DNA of 10,053 bases from Betaproteobacteria bacterium. GTDB lineage: Bacteria > Pseudomonadota > Gammaproteobacteria > Burkholderiales > SG8-39. Made by a program: the position numbers and the translations under genes. The first letter of the stretch is position 1, and each line of letters starts with the position of its first letter. This document shows positions 1 through 9,343 of this stretch, piece after piece. The stretch lies in contig JAOUGZ010000067.1 in NCBI GenBank assembly GCA_029865405.1, positions 1-10,053 on the forward strand, written 5' to 3'. The notes beneath the pieces were generated by a model. That model was not told the origin of the DNA. It saw only the letters and a program-made list of their open reading frames with translations, and did no database searches.

Positions 1-1583
1 AGCAGCAGCATGCCCGCGAAGCGCTGCCGCACGCGCGCGTCGCTGAACGTGAAGGCTTCCATTTCCTTGCAGGACACGCACCAGTCCGCGTAGAAATCGA
101 GCATCACCGGCTTGCCGGGGGAGCGCAGGGCCGCGTCGAGCTCGCCCAGCGAGTTCACGCGTTGGAACGCGACGGGCGCCGCGGGCGCGCCTCCCGTCAG
201 TCCGGCGAGCGGACGCAGCGGGTCGCGGCTGCCGGACAGGACGCCGACCAGCAGGGCCACGCCGGCGACCAGCGCGACGATGCCCGCCGCCTTGCCCAGA
301 CGCGCCAGGCCTTTGGCGTCCGCCGGCAACCGGTCCGTCGCCCGCAGGAAGACGCCCGTGCCCACGAGCAGCGCCGCCCACGCCAGCATTACCGCCGCGG
401 CTGGCAATGCCGGCGACGCGATCCAGATGGCCACCGCCAGGAGCAGCACGCCGAAGAACCGCTTCACCCCGTTCATCCACGGCCCCGCCTTCGGCAGGAG
501 CGCACCTTCCGACACGCCCACGATCATGAGCGGCACGCCCATGCCGAGCGCCATGGCGAAGAGCGCCGCGCCGCCGAGCGCCACGTCCTTGCTCTGCGAG
601 ATGTAGAGCAGCGCGCCGGCAAGCGGCGCGGCGACGCAGGGACTGACGATCACCGCCGAGAGCACGCCCATTGCCGCCACCGAGGCGATGCGCCCGCCGC
701 GAAGGCGCTGGTGCGCCGTCGACAGGCGCTGGTGCAGGAAGCCGGGCAGCGAGATCTCGTACAGCCCGAACATCGAGAGCGCGAGCCACACGAACACGGC
801 GGCGAAGGTGCCCAGCACCCAGGGATCCTGCAGCGCCGCGGCGAGCAGCGACCCGGAATACGCGGCCGCGACGCCCGCCGCCGCATAAGCGAGCGCCATG
901 CCCAGCACGTAGCTCGCCGAGAGCGCGAACGCGCGCCGCTTGTCCAGGCCGCGCCCCTCGCCGGCGATGATCGACGACAGGATCGGGATCATGGGCAGCA
1001 CGCACGGCGTGAACGTGAGCAGCAGGCCGAAGCCGAAGAACCCGGCGAGGACCAGCAGGCCATTGCGCTGGAACAGGGCGGCGATGTCCAGGTCGCTCGC
1101 GTAGATCGACCAGCGCGGCGCTTCGGGCACGCGGCGCGGCGCCTCGCTGAACGCCGGCGCCGACGTCGCGCCGGCGAGGAGGATCGTGGCGCGCGATTCC
1201 ATCGGCACGTAGCACACGCCGATGTCGGCGCAGCCCTGCGACGTGACCACCAATTGCAGCGGATCGACCGCGCCCGGCGCCACCGGCACGCGGATGGTCA
1301 CCGTGTTGCGGTAGACCTCGGTGTCGCCGAAGAACTCGTCCTTCTTGCGCAGTCCGCGCGGCAGCTCGGCCGGTCCGAGGCGCGCGTCGCGCGCCTCGAA
1401 TTTGAAGCGATCCCGGTACATGTAGTACCCGTCGGCGATCGCGAAGCTCACTTCGAGCGCATCGGCGCCCAGCGCGCGCGCCGAGAAACGGAACGCCTTC
1501 TCGGGCTCGAGCAGATCCTCGGCCGCGGCGGCCGGTGCGAGCGGCGCCGCCAGAGCGATCCACAGGAGGAGAAGGCGGGTCAC
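1..1583 (-). CDS. dsbD: Thiol:disulfide interchange protein DsbD (C-terminal end cut by window edge)
   Basis: DsbD carries electrons from cytoplasmic thioredoxin across the inner membrane to periplasmic disulfide isomerases and cytochrome c maturation proteins. 527 codons are visible. A signal peptide (residues 1 to about 21, leucine/alanine rich) is followed by the periplasmic N-terminal domain with the CADIGVC pair (C118, C124). The multi-helix membrane domain follows, with C194 in FTPCVLP and C316 in SPCVAAP, and then the start of the thioredoxin-like domain with WCVSC (C502, C505). All three redox cysteine pairs of the family are therefore present. The two membrane cysteines are 122 residues apart, as I recall for E. 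coli DsbD. I chose the GTG at 1583 because no in-frame ATG lies near it and the signal peptide follows at once. It overlaps the cutA stop by 4 nt (GTGA) and has no clear Shine-Dalgarno, so translation is probably coupled to cutA. The protein continues past position 1. Confidence 0.95.
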   Translation of the reverse strand, partial: MTRLLLLWIALAAPLAPAAAAEDLLEPEKAFRFSARALGADALEVSFAIADGYYMYRDRFKFEARDARLGPAELPRGLRKKDEFFGDTEVYRNTVTIRVPVAPGAVDPLQLVVTSQGCADIGVCYVPMESRATILLAGATSAPAFSEAPRRVPEAPRWSIYASDLDIAALFQRNGLLVLAGFFGFGLLLTFTPCVLPMIPILSSIIAGEGRGLDKRRAFALSASYVLGMALAYAAAGVAAAYSGSLLAAALQDPWVLGTFAAVFVWLALSMFGLYEISLPGFLHQRLSTAHQRLRGGRIASVAAMGVLSAVIVSPCVAAPLAGALLYISQSKDVALGGAALFAMALGMGVPLMIVGVSEGALLPKAGPWMNGVKRFFGVLLLAVAIWIASPALPAAAVMLAWAALLVGTGVFLRATDRLPADAKGLARLGKAAGIVALVAGVALLVGVLSGSRDPLRPLAGLTGGAPAAPVAFQRVNSLGELDAALRSPGKPVMLDFYADWCVSCKEMEAFTFSDARVRQRFAGMLL

Positions 1584-1903
1584 GGGGCGGATGCGGTTTG
1601 CGCCGCCACCCAGTCCAGGTAGTCCAGCAGTCCCCGCTCGATTGGGACTGCGATGATCTCCGGAAGTTCGTACGGGTGGTGCGCGCGGATCAGGGCCTCG
1701 AGGCCGGCATAGGCCTCCTGCGTGGTCTTGATGAGCACGGGGTGCTCCTCATCGCGCTGCACGGCGCCCTGCCACCGGTAGACGGACCGGCACGGCGCGA
1801 GGATGTTGACGCACGCCGCGGCGCGGCTTTCGATCAGCGCTTCGGCCAGCGCCTCGGCCGTGGCGCGGTCGGGAAGATTGGTCAGCACCAGCAGCGCGCT
1901 CAT
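1580..1903 (-). CDS. cutA: Divalent-cation tolerance protein CutA
   Basis: This is a small (107 aa) CutA1-family protein, which in characterised members forms a very stable trimer with a ferredoxin-like fold. The family was linked to copper tolerance in E. coli, but its biochemical role is still unsettled. Family motifs are visible in order: AACVNI (residues 29-34), SVYRWQG (40-46), IKT (58-60) and HPYELPEI (76-83). Length is normal for the family. The ATG at 1903 overlaps the stop of the upstream SDR gene (ATGA), and the cutA stop overlaps the GTG of dsbD, so the three genes read as one translationally coupled unit. A cutA-dsbD pair is also known in E. coli, where the genes lie side by side. 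Confidence 0.95.
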   Translation of the reverse strand: MSALLVLTNLPDRATAEALAEALIESRAAACVNILAPCRSVYRWQGAVQRDEEHPVLIKTTQEAYAGLEALIRAHHPYELPEIIAVPIERGLLDYLDWVAAQTASAP

Positions 1904-2739
1904 GCGACCCCGATCGTGCGCGGCACGCCCTCGAACACGGTGCGATAGCACAGGCGCACGCCCAATTCTTCTTTCATGCGGCGGTTGGCGAGGCGCCGCG
2001 ACTCGCTCATGAACGACAGCAGTTCGGGCGCAATGCGGCCTGCGGCCTCGCTGCGCGCGACGCGCGGCGGCCTCGCCAAGCCGGTGCGCTCGGCCACCAG
2101 GTCGAGCCAGTCGCCCATGCGGATCTCGCTGTCGTCGCTCGCGTTGTAGGTACCGCCGGGCGCGTCGTCCTCGAGCGCGCGCACGGCGATCGCGGCCAGG
2201 TCTTCGGCATGAATATGATTGGTGTACACGTCCTCCTCCGAGCGCAGCACGGGCGTGCCCCGGCGCAGGCGCTCGAGCGGCAGCCGGTCCGCCGCGTAGA
2301 TGCCGGGCGCGCGCAGAATCACGAGTGCCACGGCGCGTTCGCTGCACCACTGCGCGAGCTGGCGCTCGGCATCGACGCGGCGCCGTGCCCGGTCGGTCTG
2401 CGGCTGCACGGCGCGCGTTTCATCCACGCGCGCGCCGCCGCAGTCGCCGTACACGCCGCTCGTGCTGACGTAGACGACGCGCGCCGGTAGAATCCGGCCC
2501 TTCGCCAGCGCGGCGAGCAGGTACGCGGTGCGCGTATCCGCCACGCCCTTGGGCGGCGGCGGCGCGCAGTGCAGCACGGCATCCCCCGCGGCGAGGCCAG
2601 CCAGCGTTTCGGGCCGGTCGAGGTCGAAGCCGTGACGGCGCGACAGCGCTTGCACCACGTAGCGCGCCTGCAAGCGCGGCATGGCGCGGCGTGCGATGTC
2701 GCCGTAGCCTGCGATCAACAGCTTTTTCATTGAAGCCAT
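1900..2739 (-). CDS. Atypical SDR / NAD-dependent epimerase-like protein
   Basis: This is a Rossmann-fold protein related to extended/atypical short-chain dehydrogenases (YeeZ-like style). The substrate is unknown. Counting from the ATG at 2730 (276 aa), the N-terminus shows a beta strand and a glycine motif, LLIAGYGD (4-11). The mid region shows VVYVSTSGVYGD (85-96), resembling the SDR Ser/Tyr active-site segment. The usual Tyr-x3-Lys lysine is not in place: Y94 is followed by GDCG. This points to an atypical member that may bind nucleotide without classical SDR catalysis. Two starts are possible, ATG 2739 (given here, 279 aa) and ATG 2730, which directly precedes the KKLLIAG strand. Neither has a Shine-Dalgarno. 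The reading frame stays open upstream to about 3972, but that stretch is antisense to the reductase gene and not part of this protein. It is the first gene of the unit with cutA and dsbD. Confidence 0.85.
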   Translation of the reverse strand: MASMKKLLIAGYGDIARRAMPRLQARYVVQALSRRHGFDLDRPETLAGLAAGDAVLHCAPPPPKGVADTRTAYLLAALAKGRILPARVVYVSTSGVYGDCGGARVDETRAVQPQTDRARRRVDAERQLAQWCSERAVALVILRAPGIYAADRLPLERLRRGTPVLRSEEDVYTNHIHAEDLAAIAVRALEDDAPGGTYNASDDSEIRMGDWLDLVAERTGLARPPRVARSEAAGRIAPELLSFMSESRRLANRRMKEELGVRLCYRTVFEGVPRTIGVA

Positions 2740-2743
2740 TCTA
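2738..2743 (-). promoter_or_regulatory. Possible -10 element (TAGAAT) for the SDR-cutA-dsbD unit
   Basis: Read on the minus strand, TAGAAT matches the sigma-70 -10 consensus at five of six positions and lies 7 nt before the ATG at 2730. If used, transcription would begin at or next to that ATG and give a leaderless mRNA. I see no good -35 hexamer at 16-18 nt spacing. This is a weak call based on spacing and one hexamer. Confidence 0.3.
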
Positions 2744-2748
2744 GCGAC

Positions 2749-3768
2749 ATGCACAGCGTCACGATCCAGCCGAGCGGTCAACAGTTCCAGGTCGAAGACG
2801 GCGAAGCCGTGCTGGCGGCGGCGCTGCGCCAGGGGCTGGTCCTGCCCTACGGGTGCAAGAACGGGGCGTGCGGCACCTGCAAGGGCAAGATCGTCTCGGG
2901 CGCGGTGGATTACGGCGTGTATCAGCCGAAAGCGCTGCCGGACGAGGACAAAACGCGTGGCAAGGCGCTCTTTTGTCAGGCCAAGCCGCTCTCCGACCTG
3001 GTGATCGAGGCGCGCACCATCGGCGCGGTCAAGGGCATCGAGGTGAAGACGCTGCCCTGCCGCGTGCAAAAGCTCGAGCGCCTCGCCGATGATGTCATGG
3101 CGCTGCATCTGAAGCTGCCCGCCAACGAGAAACTGGTATTTCTCGCCGGGCAGTATCTGGAATTCCTGCTGAAAGACGGCTCGCGCCGCAGCTTCTCGAT
3201 GGCCAATGCGCCCCACGACGCTGAGCTGCTGCAACTGCACGTGCGCCACGTGGCCGGCGGGCAGTTCACCGACCATGTGTTCGCCAAGATGAAGGAGCGC
3301 GACATCCTGCGTTTCGAGGGGCCGCTGGGCACGTTTTTCCTGCGGGAGGAGTCTGCGAAGCCCATTGTGTTCGTCGCCTCCGGCACCGGCTTCGCGCCCA
3401 TCAAGTCGATCATCGAAGAGGCGGCGAAAAAGGGCATCGCGCGCCCGATGACGCTGTACTGGGGCGGGCGGCGACCGCAAGACCTGTACATGAACGCGCT
3501 CGCCGAGGGCTGGGCTGCGCAGGGACTCCTGAAATACGTGCCCGTGATCTCGGACGCGCGGCCGGAAGACGCCTGGCAGGGACGCTCGGGCTTCGTGCAC
3601 CGCGCAGTGATGGAAGATCACCCTGATCTCTCCGCGCACCAGGTCTACGCCTGCGGCGTGCCGGTGATGGTCGATGCCGCGCGCAAGGACTTCACCGCGT
3701 CGTGCCGGCTGCCGGAGGAGGAGTTCTACGCCGACAGTTTCACCACCCAGGCGGACGCGCCCCACTAG
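2749..3768 (+). CDS. Ferredoxin-type NAD(P)H:flavin oxidoreductase (CDP-6-deoxy-delta-3,4-glucoseen reductase-like)
   Basis: This 339-aa soluble electron-transfer protein has three domains. Residues 1-90 form a plant-type [2Fe-2S] ferredoxin with ligands C36, C41, C44 and C76. Residues from about 100 form an FAD-binding barrel with RSFSMAN (147-153). The C-terminal NAD(P)-binding domain has GTGFAP (212-217), YWGGR and the terminal CGVPVM segment. It should pass electrons from NAD(P)H via FAD to the iron-sulfur centre and then to a partner oxygenase, dehydratase or other acceptor. Proteins with this layout are often named after the deoxysugar enzyme AscD/E3, but no deoxysugar genes lie here, so that name should not be read as function. 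The N-terminus aligns with the family at the ATG at 2749. No Shine-Dalgarno precedes it, and the divergent SDR start is 9-18 nt away. A strong terminator follows the stop. Confidence 0.9.
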   Translation: MHSVTIQPSGQQFQVEDGEAVLAAALRQGLVLPYGCKNGACGTCKGKIVSGAVDYGVYQPKALPDEDKTRGKALFCQAKPLSDLVIEARTIGAVKGIEVKTLPCRVQKLERLADDVMALHLKLPANEKLVFLAGQYLEFLLKDGSRRSFSMANAPHDAELLQLHVRHVAGGQFTDHVFAKMKERDILRFEGPLGTFFLREESAKPIVFVASGTGFAPIKSIIEEAAKKGIARPMTLYWGGRRPQDLYMNALAEGWAAQGLLKYVPVISDARPEDAWQGRSGFVHRAVMEDHPDLSAHQVYACGVPVMVDAARKDFTASCRLPEEEFYADSFTTQADAPH

Positions 3769-3777
3769 ACAGCACAA

Positions 3778-3811
3778 AGGCCCGGGGCTTGCGCCGCCGG
3801 GCCTCTTTTTT
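3778..3811 (+). terminator. Rho-independent terminator after the reductase gene
   Basis: An 8-bp GC-rich stem (AGGCCCGG at 3778-3785 pairing with CCGGGCCT at 3797-3804) can extend inward by three further pairs across a one-base bulge, leaving a TTGC loop. A run of six T follows at 3806-3811. It begins 9 nt after the reductase stop. It also lies between two convergent genes. On the minus strand the stem is followed only by TTTGTG, so termination of the binding-protein gene from the other side is possible but weaker. Confidence 0.85.
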
Positions 3812-3827
3812 CTACCGCACGACCGCG

Positions 3828-4931
<1,104 letters not shown>

Positions 4932-4940
4932 TGGGGGAAG

Positions 4941-4948
4941 TCCTCCTC
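4941..4948 (-). promoter_or_regulatory. Strong Shine-Dalgarno for the binding-protein gene
   Basis: GAGGAGGA on the minus strand ends 9 nt before the ATG at 4931. It decides the start in favour of 4931 over the internal Met at 4913, and would support high expression of the receptor relative to the membrane subunits. Confidence 0.65.
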
Positions 4949-4964
4949 GTGATCCAGTGGAATT

Positions 4965-4973
4965 ACTCTAGCA
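4965..4973 (-). promoter_or_regulatory. Possible extended -10 promoter for the binding-protein gene
   Basis: On the minus strand, TGC directly precedes TAGAGT, which fits the TGn extended -10 pattern with four of six matches in the hexamer. It lies in the 46-nt gap before the binding-protein gene, 33 nt upstream of the ATG. I see no -35 match, though extended -10 promoters can work without one. It could give the receptor gene extra transcripts beyond read-through from livH. Confidence 0.3.
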
Positions 4974-4979
4974 CAGCGT

Positions 4980-5332
4980 TCAGCCTGCGGGCGGGGTCCG
5001 GCTGCGCCACGAAAACGGCCCCGCACGCTCGTACAGCCAGGGGTATTGCGACACCATCTTGCGCGCCCGCGCCAGGCGCCAGGCCAGCAGGGTGATGGCG
5101 GCCAGGGTGGCTGTGTCGATCAGATAGGCCGGAACCGACAGCAGGTGCCCGTCGAACAGCGCAAAGGCGAGAAACCGGTCGGCCAGGCCGAGCAGCAGCG
5201 CGTAGCCCAAGGCGTGCCAGGCCGGTTTCCAGGTTGTCGCGATCGCCTGTCCGGTCATGAAGGCGGCAAAGCCCATCAGGCACACCGTCAGGCCGACGTA
5301 CACCCCCAGGCCGGTGCCCAGCAGCGCTTCCA

Positions 5333-5333
<1 letters not shown>
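4980..5333 (-). CDS. Small three-helix membrane protein in the liv operon (DUF6867-like, function unknown)
   Basis: A 117-aa protein with three likely transmembrane helices at about residues 8-32, 40-60 and 65-88. Charged residues lie within or near the helices (D52-R53 in LADRF, D73 in LIDTA). The tail is basic and aromatic: RARKMVSQYPWLYERAG (89-105), then FSWRSR. By memory, it resembles the uncharacterised DUF6867 proteins annotated beside livF in other proteobacteria; I could not verify this here. The ATG at 5333 overlaps the livF stop by one base (TGATG), with GGAAGG about 9 nt upstream, so it is co-translated with the ATPase. It is not a standard subunit of the LivFGHMK complex. A role in assembly, stability or gating of the permease is inference from position alone. 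Confidence 0.85.
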
Positions 5334-6045
<712 letters not shown>

Positions 6046-6049
<4 letters not shown>

Positions 6050-6861
6050 GGCCGCGCCGCCTCCTCCGCGTCTTCTTCGCCGAGGTAGGCGGCGATCACC
6101 TTCGGGTCGTTGCGCACCGCCTCGGGCGTGCCCTCGGCGATCTTGCGGCCGTAGTCGAGCACCACGACATGGTCGGAAATTTCCATCACCACGCTCATGT
6201 CGTGCTCGATGAGCAGCAGCGTCACGCGGTGCTCGTCGCGAATGAACCTGAGCAGCTCGTTCAGCTCGCCTGATTCGCGCGGGTTGAGCCCGGCGGCGGG
6301 CTCGTCGAGGCACAGCAGCACCGGCTCGGCGCACATCGCGCGCACGATCTCGAGGCGCCGTTGCGCGCCGTAGGGCAGGCTGCCGGCGTTGGCGTCGGCG
6401 CGTTCGGTGAGCTCCACGCGCTCCAGCCAATAGCGCGCGCGCTCGATCGCGCGCCGCTCGGCCGCGGCATAGCCGCCGACGCCGAACAGGGCGCCGACCG
6501 TGTAGCCCGAGGCGCGCATCAGCGTATTGTGCTGGGCGATGAGCAGGTTCTCGAGCACCGACATGCCGGTGAACAGGCGGATGTTCTGGAAGGTGCGTGC
6601 CACGCCGGCCTTCGCCGGGATGGCGTGTCCTTCCATGCGCTCCAGCAGGAAATCGCCGTGCACCGGATGGCGCAGCCGCATGAGGCCGGAGGTCGGCTTG
6701 TAGAAGCCGGTCAGGCAGTTGAACACCGTGGTCTTGCCGGCGCCGTTCGGGCCGATGACGGCGGTAATCTTCTGCGCCGGCGCGTCGAACGACACGTCGT
6801 CGACGGCGACCAGCCCGCCGAAGCGCATCGTCAGCCGCTCGACCGAGAGCAGCGGATTCAT
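6046..6861 (-). CDS. livG: Branched-chain amino acid-type ABC transporter ATPase LivG
   Basis: This is the second ATPase of the importer, 271 aa. Walker A is GPNGAGKTT (37-45), the Q-loop is [10 protein letters not shown] (Q92), the signature is the LivG-type [12 protein letters not shown] (161-172) instead of LSGGQ, Walker B is VLLCLDE (181-187), and the H-loop has H220 in [10 protein letters not shown]. The catalytic histidine present here and missing in LivF suggests two unequal ATP sites in the LivFG pair (inference). The ATG at 6861 overlaps the livM stop by 4 nt, with GGAG about 8 nt upstream. The short acidic tail [10 protein letters not shown] follows the usual AAYLGE ending. Confidence 0.96.
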
Positions 6862-8354
6862 GCGCGCGGCTCCGCCTGGCTTTCCTCGGGCGGTCCTTTG
6901 CCGAGGCGCACGGTCGGCTCGCGATGCGCGAGCAGCCCGCGCGGGCGCCAGGTCATGATCGCCACCATCGCCACGCCGAAGGCGAGCATGCGGTACTGGT
7001 TCAGCTCGCGGAACACCTCGGGCAGGCCGATCAGCAGGATCGCGGCGAGCACCACGCCGATCTGGCTGCCCATGCCGCCCAGCACCACGATGGCAAGGAT
7101 GATGGCCGATTCGATGAAGGTGAAGCTCTCCGGGCTGACGAACCCCTGGCGCGTGGCGAAAAAAGAGCCGCCGAAGCCGCCGAACATCGCGCCGATGGCA
7201 AAGGCGGTGAGCTTGGTGTTGCGCGGATGCACGCCGAGGCTGCGGCACGCGATCTCGTCCTCGCGCAGCGCTTCCCAGGCGCGGCCGATGGGCAGCTTGC
7301 GGATGCGCAGCGTGAACAGGTTGGTGACCAGCGCGAGTGCGACCGCGAGGTAGTAGAGAAAAATCACGCGGTCGATCGGCGAGTACTCGAGTCCGAAGAA
7401 GCTGTGGAAGGTGTGCCCGCCCTCTGGCGCATCGCGCACCATCGGCAGGCCGAAGAAAGTCGGCCGCGGGATGCCCGAGAGCCCGTCCGGCCCCTTGGTG
7501 AACTGGTACCAGTTGAGCAGGATGATGCGCACGATCTCGCCGAAGCCGAGCGTGACGATCGCCAGGTAGTCGCCGCGCAGGCGCAGCACCGGAAAGCCGA
7601 GCAGGATGCCGGCGAACGCCGCCATGATGCCGGCGAACGGCAGGCACACCCAGAAACCGAGATCGAAATGCAGCGCAAGCAGCGCGTAGCTGTAGGCGCC
7701 CACGGCGTAGAACGCGACGTAGCCCAGGTCGAGCAGCCCGGCCAGGCCGACGACGATGTTGAGGCCCCAGCCGAGCATGATGTAGGTGGCGACCAGGGTG
7801 GCGATGTCGAGCATGCGCCGGTCGATCCACGGCAGGAACGGCAGCGCCACCGCCAAGCCGAGCAGCAGCGGCCCGACCCAGCCCGCCCATTTCTGCACCT
7901 GCGCGCCCAGCCGGTCCATGCGCGCCTCGCGCACCTCGGCGCTCGTCTCGCTCGCCGCGTGCCATACAAGCCAGGCGGCGCGCGCGCTCAGTACCCAGCC
8001 GGCGAGCGCGAGCGTCCCGTTGAGCACGGCGCTCTTGAAGGGCAGCAGCTGCTGATCGACGCCGAAGGCCAGAATGCCGGTGAGCGCGATCGCGAACGCG
8101 AGCGCGCCAGCGAGCACCGGCACGGCGCGTTGCGCGCGCAGCGCCGCAATGCCGAGCCGGCCGAGAAAGGCGATCAGCGCGGCGGCGAAGACGTCGTCGA
8201 GCCGATAGGCGAGCGGCGGGCCGCTGGACGTGTCCTGGATGCGCGCGCCGACCAGCGCGATGGCGAGGAGGACGACGATCCCGGCGACCATCCCGGCGTC
8301 TTTGAGCGCGCCTGGCCAGTCAAACGGCGGTCGGGGAGCGGCGCTCGCGCGCAT
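6858..8354 (-). CDS. livM: Branched-chain amino acid-type ABC transporter permease LivM (long form)
   Basis: Inner-membrane permease, 498 aa. The core from about residue 155 has the LivM landmarks: [22 protein letters not shown] (starting at 194), [15 protein letters not shown] (260-274), GPDGLSGIP and an EAA-like coupling loop, [18 protein letters not shown] (357-374). Before this comes an N-terminal extension of about 150 residues with roughly four hydrophobic segments (about 21-40, 53-72, 79-98 and 112-131). It resembles the extra N-terminal region of E. coli LivM (DUF3382), while many LivM proteins have only about 330 residues. The ATG at 8354 shares one base with the livH stop (TGATG). 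It forms the translocation path with LivH and docks one of the ATPases through its coupling loop. Confidence 0.95.
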   Translation of the reverse strand: MRASAAPRPPFDWPGALKDAGMVAGIVVLLAIALVGARIQDTSSGPPLAYRLDDVFAAALIAFLGRLGIAALRAQRAVPVLAGALAFAIALTGILAFGVDQQLLPFKSAVLNGTLALAGWVLSARAAWLVWHAASETSAEVREARMDRLGAQVQKWAGWVGPLLLGLAVALPFLPWIDRRMLDIATLVATYIMLGWGLNIVVGLAGLLDLGYVAFYAVGAYSYALLALHFDLGFWVCLPFAGIMAAFAGILLGFPVLRLRGDYLAIVTLGFGEIVRIILLNWYQFTKGPDGLSGIPRPTFFGLPMVRDAPEGGHTFHSFFGLEYSPIDRVIFLYYLAVALALVTNLFTLRIRKLPIGRAWEALREDEIACRSLGVHPRNTKLTAFAIGAMFGGFGGSFFATRQGFVSPESFTFIESAIILAIVVLGGMGSQIGVVLAAILLIGLPEVFRELNQYRMLAFGVAMVAIMTWRPRGLLAHREPTVRLGKGPPEESQAEPRA

Positions 8355-9268
8355 CAGACTTTTTCGACGTCGGGCTTGCCGAGCAATCCCGTCGGCCTGA
8401 AGATGAGCACCAGGATGAGGATCGCGAACGTCGCCACGTCCTTGTACTCGACCGAGAAGTACGCCGACCAGAACGCTTCGATCAGGCCGATGAGCAGGCC
8501 ACCGAGCATCGCGCCGGGGACCGAGCCGATGCCGCCGAGCACCGCCGCGGTGAACGCTTTGACGCCGGCGAGAAAGCCGATGTAGAAGTCGATCACGCCG
8601 TAGTTGAGCAGGAACATCAGCCCGGCCACCGAGGCGAGGCTCGCGCCCATCACGAAGGTGAGCGCAATCGTGCGATCGACGTTGATGCCGACCAGTGCGG
8701 CCATGCCGAGATCCTGCTGGCAGGCGCGCTGCGCGCGGCCGAGCGCCGTGCGGGTGATGACCAGCGTGAAGCCGATCATCAGGCCCAGGGTGATCAGGAT
8801 GATGAGCATCTGCAGGAAGCTGAAGGCGACCGCGAATTCGCCGGTCTCGAAGAACCTGAGCCCGCCCGTGACCACGGGCTGCATCGGCTTCACCCGCGCG
8901 CCCTGCAGCAGCTGCACGTAGTTCTGCAGGAAGATCGACATGCCGATCGCGGTGATCAGCGCCGCGAGCCGCGGCGAGTGGCGCAGCGGCCGGTAAGCGA
9001 CGCGTTCCAGCGCCCAGCCGTACACGGAGGTGAGCAGCATGGTCGCCAGCAGCACGATGACGAGCGCGAGCGGCACCCAGCCGATGCCGATCAGGCCGAG
9101 GGCGAGGAAAGCGATAAAGGCGATGAAGGCGCCGATCATGAAGATCTCGCCGTGCGCGAAATTGATCATGCCGATGATGCCGTACACCATCGTGTAGCCG
9201 ATGGCGATCAGGCCGTAGATCATGCCGAGCGTCAGCCCGTTGATGAGCTGCTGCAGGAAATAGCCCAT
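8354..9268 (-). CDS. livH: Branched-chain amino acid-type ABC transporter permease LivH
   Basis: First gene of the transporter operon: an inner-membrane permease of 304 aa, normal for LivH. Landmarks are [23 protein letters not shown] (from residue 8), [14 protein letters not shown] (35-48), the EAA-like loop [23 protein letters not shown] (from 177), and [20 protein letters not shown] (238-257). It ends with the common FRPTGLLGK motif (290-298). Several strongly hydrophobic stretches fit the usual eight or so helices. The start at 9268 matches the family N-terminus; only a weak GGGA lies about 7 nt upstream. The region before it (9269-9343) is the only place in the cluster for a main promoter unless transcripts run in from the YyaL-type gene. 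Confidence 0.96.
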   Translation of the reverse strand: MGYFLQQLINGLTLGMIYGLIAIGYTMVYGIIGMINFAHGEIFMIGAFIAFIAFLALGLIGIGWVPLALVIVLLATMLLTSVYGWALERVAYRPLRHSPRLAALITAIGMSIFLQNYVQLLQGARVKPMQPVVTGGLRFFETGEFAVAFSFLQMLIILITLGLMIGFTLVITRTALGRAQRACQQDLGMAALVGINVDRTIALTFVMGASLASVAGLMFLLNYGVIDFYIGFLAGVKAFTAAVLGGIGSVPGAMLGGLLIGLIEAFWSAYFSVEYKDVATFAILILVLIFRPTGLLGKPDVEKV

Positions 9269-9311
9269 GGATCGTCCCGTGCCGCGGTTGCGTGCGCGGG
9301 AATGGTTACAT

Positions 9312-9335
9312 AAAAAAGGGGGCTGTGTCCCGCCC
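9312..9335 (-). terminator. Weak candidate terminator between the YyaL-type gene and livH
   Basis: On the minus strand a short GGGC/GCCC stem (9332-9335 with 9320-9323, 8-nt loop) is followed by CC and six T (9317-9312), 9 nt after the stop of the upstream gene. The stem is only 4 bp, so it may be leaky. The T-rich stretch and following ATGTAACCATT also form the only AT-rich patch upstream of livH and could belong to its promoter; I cannot pick out convincing -35/-10 boxes. Confidence 0.35.
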
Positions 9336-9343
9336 GGCGTCGC

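Noticed and set aside
162..1622. Long plus-strand open frame (486 codons) opposite dsbD
   Set aside because: Its product is a low-complexity Arg/Gln/His/Glu-rich chain with no recognisable fold, the usual by-product of high-GC codon use on the other strand, where DsbD has all its family motifs.
4932..4979. Terminator or small RNA in the gap before the binding-protein gene
   Set aside because: I find no hairpin followed by a T run. The gap contains only the Shine-Dalgarno and a possible extended -10.
6924..8585. Long plus-strand open frame (553 codons) opposite livM and the end of livH
   Set aside because: Arg/Glu/Gln/His-rich translation with no domain signal, antisense to a clear LivM with intact family motifs.
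9269..9343. Riboswitch or leader attenuator upstream of livH
   Set aside because: Only 75 nt separate the genes. There is no leucine/isoleucine/valine-rich leader peptide and no alternative hairpin pair, only a weak 4-bp stem before a T run.
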